Below, piece after piece: positions 43,921 to 49,645 of a stretch of DNA of 49,645 nt. The stretch's first letter is position 1. Each line of letters opens with the position of its first letter. The translations under genes were made by a program, and so were the position numbers. The DNA is taken from the NCBI RefSeq assembly GCF_007990715.1, contig NZ_BJWY01000042.1:1-49645 (forward strand), written 5' to 3'. The stretch comes from Nocardia seriolae NBRC 15557. Lineage in GTDB: Bacteria; Actinomycetota; Actinomycetes; Mycobacteriales; Mycobacteriaceae. Under the pieces are notes generated by a model that saw nothing but the letters and a program-made list of their open reading frames with translations, searched no databases and was not told the origin of the DNA.

Positions 43921-44991
43921 TCAGTGCAGGCGGCGTCCGTCCTCCGGGTGGAAGAAGTAGGTGTGGTCCGCATCCGACACCAGCGCGAGGCGGGCGCCCT
44001 TGGCCGGCGGGTGCCGCCAATCCACCCGCGCCACAATGGTTTCCCCGTCGCCGAGGGTGCGGCCGTAGATGTAGGCGTCGGAACCGAGCTCCTCGACCAC
44101 ATCGACCTCCATGGCGATCCCCGCCCCGTCGCCGACCGGCTCCAGGTGCTCGGGCCGGATGCCCACGACCACGCGCTCGCCGGTGACGGCGGCGACCGCC
44201 CGGGGCAGCGGCAGCGGGCAACCACCCAGGGTGACCGACCCATTGGTGACCGGCAGGGTGAACAGATTCATCGCGGGCGAGCCCATGAACCCGGCCACGA
44301 ACAGGTTGGCCGGATCGCGGTACAGGTCACGCGGTGACGCACACTGCTGCAACAGGCCGTCCTTGAGCACCGCCACCCGATCACCCATGGTCATGGCCTC
44401 GACCTGATCGTGGGTGACATACACGGTCGTGGTCCCCAACCGCCGCTGCAACTGCGCGATCTGCGTACGGGTCTGCACCCGCAACTTCGCATCCAGGTTC
44501 GACAGCGGCTCGTCCATCAGGAACACCTGCGGCTGCCGCACGATCGCCCGCCCCATGGCGACACGCTGCCGCTGACCACCGGACAACGCCTTGGGCTTCC
44601 GATCCAGATACGGCTCCAGATCCAGCAGCTTGGCCGCCTCCAGCACCCGCTGCCGACGCTCCTCCTTGGACACCTTCGCCATCTTCAACGCGAAGCCCAT
44701 GTTCTCGGCCACGCTCATATGCGGATACAGCGCATAGTTCTGGAACACCATCGCGATATCGCGTTCCTTGGGCTCCGCATGAGTAACGTCGTTGTCCCCG
44801 ATCAGGATCCGCCCGTGACTCACCTCCTCGAGCCCCGCAAGCATGCGCAACGATGTGGATTTCCCACACCCGGAAGGCCCGACCAAAACCAGAAATTCGC
44901 CATCCGCGATCTCCAGATCCAGCGCATCCACAGCGGGCTTGTTCCCGCCCGGATAAAGCCGGGTGGCCTTGTCGAAAGTCACCGTTGCCAC
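43921..44991 (-). CDS. ABC transporter ATPase for sugars (MsiK/SugC/UgpC type)
   Basis: The 356-aa ATPase has Walker A GPSGCGKSTS (near 38), Q-loop VFQNYALYPHMS, signature LSGGQRQRVAMGRA, Walker B VFLMDEPLSN and the switch His in YVTHDQ. A C-terminal regulatory MOP/OB domain (from about 235: VGIRPEHLEPV) is typical of sugar-import ATPases that serve several transporters. The importer at 33.0-36.3 kb has no ATPase of its own, so this gene may energise it, as MsiK does in Streptomyces. GTG 44991 follows gaagggaag. Confidence 0.92.
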   Translation of the reverse strand: MATVTFDKATRLYPGGNKPAVDALDLEIADGEFLVLVGPSGCGKSTSLRMLAGLEEVSHGRILIGDNDVTHAEPKERDIAMVFQNYALYPHMSVAENMGFALKMAKVSKEERRQRVLEAAKLLDLEPYLDRKPKALSGGQRQRVAMGRAIVRQPQVFLMDEPLSNLDAKLRVQTRTQIAQLQRRLGTTTVYVTHDQVEAMTMGDRVAVLKDGLLQQCASPRDLYRDPANLFVAGFMGSPAMNLFTLPVTNGSVTLGGCPLPLPRAVAAVTGERVVVGIRPEHLEPVGDGAGIAMEVDVVEELGSDAYIYGRTLGDGETIVARVDWRHPPAKGARLALVSDADHTYFFHPEDGRRLH

Positions 44992-45082
44992 GGTTGAACA
45001 CTTCCCTTCACCGGCAGGAACGTGCCGGACGATCCGTTGTAGAGGGGGTCTTGCTTGGTTACTGGCAGGTCAGCGCCACATT

Positions 45083-45469
45083 TCAGGCCGCCTTGTCGAT
45101 CTTGTCGGGTTCGGTGACAAGATTTTGACAAGGAGTGACCGCTTCGTACAGCTTGCGCATCGCGTTCGCGACCCGATCGAGGTCGTCGTCGAACAGGTCC
45201 GCATAGGTATTCAGCGTCTCCGACTTGTCCTTGTGGCCCAGCATCCTGGACAGCGCCATCACATTAGCCCCAGCCGAGATCGCCAGCGAGGCGCACGTGT
45301 GCCGCAGATCGTGCGGAGTGATCTCTTGGACCGCCCCGATGAACCACCCGTTGTAGGAATGCGGCCGAGTCATGAGTGTTGCGCGGCCGTTCTGGACGAG
45401 GTACGCGGACTCATCACCGAGTACTGCGCGGTGGCAGACAAGGCCGGCGGGCAATGGTCGCACACCGCG
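45083..45469 (-). pseudogene. Tyrosine recombinase (integrase), C-terminal remnant
   Basis: The remnant encodes a phage-integrase catalytic domain end: TPHDLRHTCASLAISAGANV (His-x-x-Arg box), MLGHKDKSETLNTYADLF with His and the nucleophile Tyr. It begins only at about RGVRPLPAGL (45469), so the N-terminal arm- and core-binding domains and the first catalytic Arg are gone. The longer open frame upstream of that point is antisense to the DUF3631 remnant. Such an integrase would have recombined an att site; none is found here and no tRNA gene is near. Confidence 0.8.
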
Positions 45470-45485
45470 TGCTGCCGCTGCGTTC

Positions 45486-45790
45486 ACAGTGTCCGACGTC
45501 GTGGACGACAACGAGGCCACCTCACCGCATGTGAAGCTGCTCGCGGACATCCGCGAGGTGTTCAACGCTAGGGGGTCCTCGTTCATCAAATCCCAAACCC
45601 TGTGCGCCTACCTGCGGAGCATGGAGGAATCACCCTGGGAGACGTGGGAATTGACCCCATCGCGGCTCGGCCATCGGCTCGAGGAATACGGGCTCGAGAC
45701 CGGGCACAACCTCGACAGGACCGAACGCGGGTACCGGCTGGTCGATTTCCTCAACGCCTTCGCCCATTACCTGCCCCCGCTCCCCGAAAG
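45486..45790 (+). pseudogene. DUF3631 domain remnant of a phage/plasmid primase-helicase
   Basis: The frame from about 45486 reads HVKLLADIREVFNARGSSFI, SPWETWELTPSRLGHRLEEY and RTERGYRLVDFLNAFAHYLPP, the end of the DUF3631 domain found at the C-terminus of actinobacterial mobile-element primases. The N-terminal parts are missing. The frame then breaks at 45786-45791 (gaaagg), and a different frame carries on. Confidence 0.75.
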
Positions 45791-46141
45791 GCGTCCGAAC
45801 CCGTCCAACCCGGCCAGAACCTCGCTGACATGCGCGAACTCCCGGACACCTTGCCCCTCGAAGACACGTCCGCCGAGGCAAAGGTGTCCAAGGATCACCG
45901 CAGTTCAAACTCGGTACAGACGCTTCCGGACGGCTTGGGACGGCTTCCCGGCAGGGCGGGCCAATGCCCGAAGTGTGGTGGTTCGTCCGCACCGGGTGAG
46001 CACTGGCTGATCTGCTTGGCGTGCCAGCACGCGGGCAGATGGCCGACCGAGTGCATGGTGTGCCACAACCCGCTGCCACCGCAGGTGCGCTGCGTCGCCC
46101 ACCCCGCATGCCGCGTCAACGTTCTCGACACCGCCGCCTGA
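45790..46141 (+). pseudogene. Continuation of the primase remnant with a Cys-rich zinc motif tail
   Basis: After the frame break the coding sense continues as KASEPVQPGQNLADMRELPD, and later has the pairs CPKC, CLAC, CMVC and CVAHPAC with a His, suggesting a zinc ribbon (about 45965-46115). One A added at gaaagg would join it to the DUF3631 part. The Cys-rich end could also be a small separate zinc-ribbon gene that happens to overlap. Stop at 46141. Confidence 0.6.
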
Positions 46142-46215
46142 ATCAGTAACTGCTCCAACACCGAGCCCCTGCGCTGGCACCACTCCGGTCCTGGCGCAGG
46201 GGGCTTGCGTCGTAT

Positions 46216-46887
46216 TCAGGGCTTGGTTTCGATTCGTCGTGGGCGGTGGCCGGATCGGTGTGTTTCGGCGGCTGCTTCGATCAATTGCCGGGCCGCGTTG
46301 CCGAAGACTGCTTGCCTGGTCAGGATGTCGAAGGTCTTGGCGTGCAGGGCGATCCCTTCCGGTTCGGTGACGATGATCTCTCCGCCGACAGCTTCGGTGG
46401 AAGCTTTCGTGTCGTCATGGATGAGGAATCCTGTTGTCGGTGCCAGGAATCGGGCGTCCATCGGCACGATCCCGAGACTGAGCCGAGGGTTGTCGGCCGC
46501 GTTCACCAGGTGCTCCAGTTGTTCGGTCATGACGTCGTGTGTGTCGACCGTGCGATAGAGCACCCATTCCCCGATCAGGAACCGGAACTCGTGGCCGTCT
46601 TGGGTGAGGATCTGCTGCCGCTGCATCCGCGTCGCCACGACGGTCTCGAGATCACTCGGTATGCCGAGGACATCGATGCAGGCGCGCAGGATCGCTCGCG
46701 CGTACGGCTCTGTCCGGAGCAGTCCGATGATGACCTCAGGCTGCCAGTCGCGGATCAGACGTGTGCGCGCTTCTTCCCCCAGGATGGATCGTTGCAGAGG
46801 CGCGAGCCCGGATGAGCAATCGTGTTGCCATGTGCGGTACTGCATCGGAGTCCCCTTCGTGTGGGTATCCGTCTCGATACTGCTCAT
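46216..46887 (-). CDS. DUF5753 domain protein without an HTH part
   Basis: DUF5753 domains normally follow an XRE-type helix-turn-helix in actinobacterial regulators. The 223-aa product (if ATG 46887 is used) shows the domain end to end (LIRDWQPEVIIGLLRTEPYA, GEWVLYRTVDTHDVMTEQ and IVTEPEGIALHAKTFDILT) but no HTH before it. The start may also be 46845 (MQYRTWQHD) or 46914. Either the DNA-binding part was lost, or this works as a partner of another regulator. Confidence 0.78.
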   Translation of the reverse strand: MSSIETDTHTKGTPMQYRTWQHDCSSGLAPLQRSILGEEARTRLIRDWQPEVIIGLLRTEPYARAILRACIDVLGIPSDLETVVATRMQRQQILTQDGHEFRFLIGEWVLYRTVDTHDVMTEQLEHLVNAADNPRLSLGIVPMDARFLAPTTGFLIHDDTKASTEAVGGEIIVTEPEGIALHAKTFDILTRQAVFGNAARQLIEAAAETHRSGHRPRRIETKP

Positions 46888-46966
46888 CGAGCGTAAGACG
46901 TTGTTGTGGTGCATGTTTCGGTTTCCGGGTGCTGTGCTTCACGCCATCGGGTACTCAACGGAGAAC

Positions 46967-47040
46967 CCCAGCCCTCTCCTGCGGCTGGGGGTCTCTACGG
47001 GGCGAGGACTCCGCACGGTTGCATTCGGGGCCGAGTCCTC
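46967..47040. other. Two hairpins in the gap between two minus-strand genes
   Basis: Arms ccccagcc/ggctgggg (46967-46990) and gaggactc/gagtcctc (47004-47040) lie between 47130-47633 and the DUF5753 gene. The first might end transcription of the upstream gene; neither has a T-run. Confidence 0.35.
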
Positions 47041-47129
47041 TCGCGAAATGCGTTGTGAAGCAACGCCTATGTTGTCCTGAAGTCGGTGATGATCACCCCC
47101 GTTCGGGCTTCCCGAGCCTTCGGAGTGGT

Positions 47130-47633
47130 CTATGCCCCGTCAGCTTGGACGGGCGGCAGGTCCCGCAGCGGGAGCATGGAGCCCCGGGCGTACGTCTCTT
47201 CGGGATGGACCGTGATTACGTCGAGTTGCTTCACCAGCGAGCCGGGTATCTGTCCGCCCTCGAAGTGGTTCGGACCGGGGACTATGACTGCCTCGGCATC
47301 CAACCGAGTCGCTTGTGCCTTCAGGCGGGCCAGCGGCGGTCGTCCGGATTTGGGATCGAAGACGATCAATCCGCAGAAGTCGTACCCGAATCGTTCAGCG
47401 AGCCTTCGCACTTGGGTTTCGTCCCACAGTTGGGAGATGCCGGACACATTGCATCGCAGGTACCCGAGTGCCGCTGGCCTGTACCGCATGACTGCCCCTT
47501 TGTCGTCCGATCCGATCAGCGCGCCGCGTCCGGGGAATTCCAGGTAAAACCCCGCGTAGTCGTCCGCATCGTCCTCGGTGGCCTGGAGTTCGAACACACC
47601 GCCGGGGAACTGGTAGATCCGAGTGCGCTTCAT
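47130..47633 (-). CDS. Small protein with a weak resolvase-like layout
   Basis: I recognise no defined family with certainty. The 167-aa product starts MKRTRIYQFPGGVFELQATE with aggggtcgtg before ATG 47633. The middle GYLRCNVSGISQLWDETQVR and then DPKSGRPPLARLKAQATRL resemble the N-terminal layout of serine recombinases (GYxRVS..Q...L), but the active Ser context is not convincing, so it may be an inactive relative. It is embedded in mobile-element DNA and could be a recombination directionality or regulatory gene. Confidence 0.6.
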   Translation of the reverse strand: MKRTRIYQFPGGVFELQATEDDADDYAGFYLEFPGRGALIGSDDKGAVMRYRPAALGYLRCNVSGISQLWDETQVRRLAERFGYDFCGLIVFDPKSGRPPLARLKAQATRLDAEAVIVPGPNHFEGGQIPGSLVKQLDVITVHPEETYARGSMLPLRDLPPVQADGA

Positions 47634-47782
47634 CACGACCCCTGTTCCGTCGCTGGTCAGAGCCATCGTGGCGGCAAAGAGCGGGATCTTGTAACCGCGT
47701 TTGGAACCGGCCCATGGACGTCCTGGGACGTTTTCGGCGTCCCGTAGCGATTTCCTTGCCGACGGTCGGTGCGTCGGTTTCC

Positions 47783-48526
47783 ATGGAGACTGTGAACATC
47801 CGGCTGCAAAACGTGCTGCTCCAGCGGGGTATCCGTCCCGAGGTGCTGGCCGAGGTGTGCGAAGTGGACCCGAAAACAGTCAGCCGATGGCTCGGCGGCA
47901 GGGTGCCGTATCCGAAGCACCGCAGGAGCGTTGCCCAGCACCTTCGTATAGGGGAGGAGTTCCTGTGGCCGCCGGTTCCGGAGGCAACACCGGTTCCCAG
48001 GAATGCCGAGTTGGTCGCCACCTACCCGAACCGCGCTGATGTTCCTCGGGATGTGTGGTTGTCCCTGCTGCGCAGCGCAACCGAGCAGATCGATGTACTC
48101 GTCTTCTCCGGAACACTCATCGTGCAGTCGAACCCGATGGTCGTGAAGATGCTGTCCGCGCAGGCAGCCCAGGGCGTTCGCATCCGTCTGTGCTTCGGGA
48201 ACCCCAACGGCGAAGCGGTTGCCACTCGCGGCCATGAGGAAGGTATCGGCGACACCCTTTCCGCGAAAGTCCGTGCCTCGCTTACCTACTATCGGCCGCT
48301 ACTGTCCGAGGAACGCTGCGAAATTCGGCTGCATAACACGACGCTGTACCGCTCGCTGTTCCGGTACGACGAAAACATGCTGGTCAACCCACATATCTGG
48401 GGGCAGCCCGCGAGCGCCAACCCGGTGTTCCAACTCAAACGCGTCAACGACGCCGCGTGGTTCGACAGCTACGCCCAAAGCTTCGAAACCATCTGGGCTA
48501 CCGCCCAGCCGTGGTTACCCCAATGA
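47783..48526 (+). CDS. HTH regulator with PLD-like (DUF5919) domain
   Basis: The 247-aa protein starts METVNIRLQNVLLQRGIRPE with a Cro/XRE-like HTH (residues about 8-60: VLAEVCEVDPKTVSRWLGG). A C-terminal domain of about 165 residues has PLD-like traits (LRSATEQIDVLVFSGTLIVQ and HNTTLYRSLFRYDENMLVNP, where His-x-Lys is not intact). ATG 47783 gives the HTH at the right distance. It is followed by a NUDIX gene after 10 bp. In actinobacteria this pair is common; the PLD-like part probably senses a ligand or nucleotide. Confidence 0.8.
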   Translation: METVNIRLQNVLLQRGIRPEVLAEVCEVDPKTVSRWLGGRVPYPKHRRSVAQHLRIGEEFLWPPVPEATPVPRNAELVATYPNRADVPRDVWLSLLRSATEQIDVLVFSGTLIVQSNPMVVKMLSAQAAQGVRIRLCFGNPNGEAVATRGHEEGIGDTLSAKVRASLTYYRPLLSEERCEIRLHNTTLYRSLFRYDENMLVNPHIWGQPASANPVFQLKRVNDAAWFDSYAQSFETIWATAQPWLPQ

Positions 48527-48536
48527 AAGGTTGCTC

Positions 48537-49004
48537 ATGGGCAGGATCGAGTACTACCACGACCCGAAGGCCCCGAAGCCGAATTCCCTTGTGGTGGCGT
48601 GCAATCTACTTGTTACTGATGACTCCGGGGCGATCCTCCTTCAGCGTCGCCGCGACACCGGCCAATGGGCGTTACCAGGTGGAGCCATGGACTTGGGGGA
48701 GACTGCTGCGGAGTGCGCGATCCGGGAGTGCCGGGAGGAGACCGGGATAACGGCCGAGATCACCGGATTCCTTGGCGTGTACAGCAACCCGAATCACATC
48801 GTCGCCTACACCGATGGCGAGATTCGTCAGCAGTACGAGAACTGCTACATCGGCCGACCGGTCAGCGGAACACCGACCATCAACGAGGAAGCCGACGGGG
48901 TGACCTTCGTCCGCACTGAAGACCTGGACCGATACGACATCCACCCGAGCATGCGTCAGCAGATTGGCGACTTCCTTTCAGGGAGCTACCCCTACCTGGG
49001 GTGA
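48537..49004 (+). CDS. NUDIX hydrolase
   Basis: The 155-aa enzyme has the Nudix box GGAMDLGETAAECAIRECRE followed by ETGI (residues 48-71), full length for the superfamily, plus GFLGVYSNPNHIVAYTDGE and a C-terminal DRYDIHPSMRQQI. It hydrolyses a nucleoside diphosphate linked to another group; the substrate is unknown. It follows the HTH/PLD-like regulator by 10 bp, so one operon. A remnant gene on the opposite strand ends inside it (13-bp overlap). Confidence 0.92.
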   Translation: MGRIEYYHDPKAPKPNSLVVACNLLVTDDSGAILLQRRRDTGQWALPGGAMDLGETAAECAIRECREETGITAEITGFLGVYSNPNHIVAYTDGEIRQQYENCYIGRPVSGTPTINEEADGVTFVRTEDLDRYDIHPSMRQQIGDFLSGSYPYLG

Positions 49005-49147
49005 GCGCCCATTGCTTCCTCGGTGCGGAAAACGGCCTCGAGGATGTTCGTTGCAGCGCACTGCATGAACCGACCGACTGTGGTGTCACGGCCGTAGCGG
49101 GTGAGGATTTCGTGTATCCGATTCGCCGCGGTGGTCGGCTCGCCGTC
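48992..49147 (-). pseudogene. C-terminal fragment of an unknown protein cut by the IS3-type element
   Basis: The minus strand reads TSDGEPTTAANRIHEILTRY and ILEAVFRTEEAMGAHPR, then TAG at 48992-48994. The frame enters from the transposon boundary at 49148, so the 5' part must lie beyond the element, outside the window. No family recognised. Confidence 0.55.
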
Positions 49148-49645
49148 TGAGGTTCCCCCCGAACGGTGGACAGATGTTTACGCAGCGTTCGCTGCGTCTG
49201 TCTCCAGAGACCGCTCGTAGCGGATGGGGCTGATTCCACCGATGGCGGAGTGCCTGCGGGTAGTGTTGTAGCGGTCGACCCATTTGTCAACTGCGGCAAC
49301 GAGTTCGGCCTTGCAGGTGAAGGTGTGTCGGTAGTAGAACTCGTGCTTGAAGGTCGACCACAACGATTCGGCGGGGCTGTTGTCCCAGCATATGCCGGTG
49401 GCACCCATCGACCGGCGCAGGCCGTGGCGGGCGCAGGCTTTCGTGGTCAGTCCGGCGGTGAACTCGCCGCCGCGGTCCGAATGCAGGATCGTGCCGCGCA
49501 CCCCTCCACCGCGCACGGCGACGGCCGCCTCGATCGCGGCCTCGACCACGTCCGAGCCGATGTGGTCGGCGACCACGTGCCCGAGTACCCGCCGCGTGTG
49601 CCCGTCCCGGATCGCACACAGGTACATGTCACCCTCACCGCAGTT
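49148..49645 (-). mobile_element. IS3-family insertion sequence, right part
   Basis: The boundary is taken at tgaggttccccccgaacggt (49148), which looks like an IS3-type end (TGA then a C-run and gtggaca). The transposase OrfB begins further right and the element runs off the window, so the left end and orfA are not seen. Confidence 0.75.
49178..49645 (-). CDS. IS3-family transposase OrfB, partial
   Basis: The rve/DDE integrase core has GDMYLCAIRDGHTRRVLGHV with the first Asp, ILHSDRGGEFTAG with the second Asp, and NSPAESLWSTFKHEFYYRHT with the Glu, ending VDRYNTTRRHSAIGGISPI, typical of IS3 OrfB. The 5' end is outside the window. In IS3 elements OrfB is made by frameshift from OrfA. The catalytic triad is intact as far as visible. 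Confidence 0.92.
   Translation of the reverse strand, partial: NCGEGDMYLCAIRDGHTRRVLGHVVADHIGSDVVEAAIEAAVAVRGGGVRGTILHSDRGGEFTAGLTTKACARHGLRRSMGATGICWDNSPAESLWSTFKHEFYYRHTFTCKAELVAAVDKWVDRYNTTRRHSAIGGISPIRYERSLETDAANAA

Noticed and set aside
45470..45589. N-terminal part of the integrase frame (starting MMNEDPLALN)
   Set aside because: It is antisense to the DUF3631 remnant and has no recombinase similarity.

Overview
The window looks like chromosomal DNA of a Nocardia-like mycolic-acid actinobacterium. It is very GC-rich with many GTG starts. It carries the gene order ino1 - padR - DUF5318 - ponA1 - GT87-type membrane transferase - rpsF - ssb - rpsR - rplI - dnaB, which I know from mycobacteria and relatives (here read on the opposite strand). 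It also carries menC and an LpqY/SugAB-like sugar importer. No rRNA, tRNA or CRISPR array was seen.

Layout. 1-5.7 kb: dnaB, interrupted in its Walker A motif by a class 3-type intein, preceded by rplI, rpsR, ssb and rpsF, all on the minus strand. An open frame just downstream of dnaB, running off the window, looks like a decayed second intein. 5.9-22.6 kb: accessory DNA placed between rpsF and the ponA1-linked GT87 gene, which are near neighbours in mycobacteria. It holds another GT87-type gene, a broken tnpB element beside a CGNR zinc-finger gene fragment, DUF389 and DUF475 membrane proteins, and a tellurium-resistance-type (Ter) locus. The Ter locus has TerD, a long helical protein, a CitE-like lyase, a four-part phosphoribosyltransferase/TRSP/PELOTA fusion and a HAD hydrolase. 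A dhaKLM operon, an unrecognised gene and a double-TerD protein follow. 22.6-29.5 kb: conserved core (GT87 protein, PonA1, DUF5318, PadR, Ino1).

29.5-45 kb: two GyrI-like proteins, a second class A penicillin-binding protein, a carbohydrate ABC importer (lipoprotein plus two permeases), a DUF2786/metallohydrolase pair, DUF6745, MenC, two small membrane proteins, Uma2, a thiolase with a divergent HxlR regulator, and an MsiK/SugC-type ATPase that may energise the importer. 45.1-49.6 kb: decayed mobile DNA. An integrase C-terminus and a DUF3631 primase C-terminus meet at a deletion junction. Beyond it are a DUF5753 protein, a resolvase-like small protein, an HTH/PLD-like regulator followed by a NUDIX hydrolase, and an IS3-family element that cuts another gene and leaves the window.

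The most interesting parts are the Ter biosynthetic locus, whose product is unknown biochemically, the two inteins around dnaB, and the truncated mobile element. Three genes (tnpB, ponA1, primase remnant) show single-base frame changes that could be real or assembly errors.
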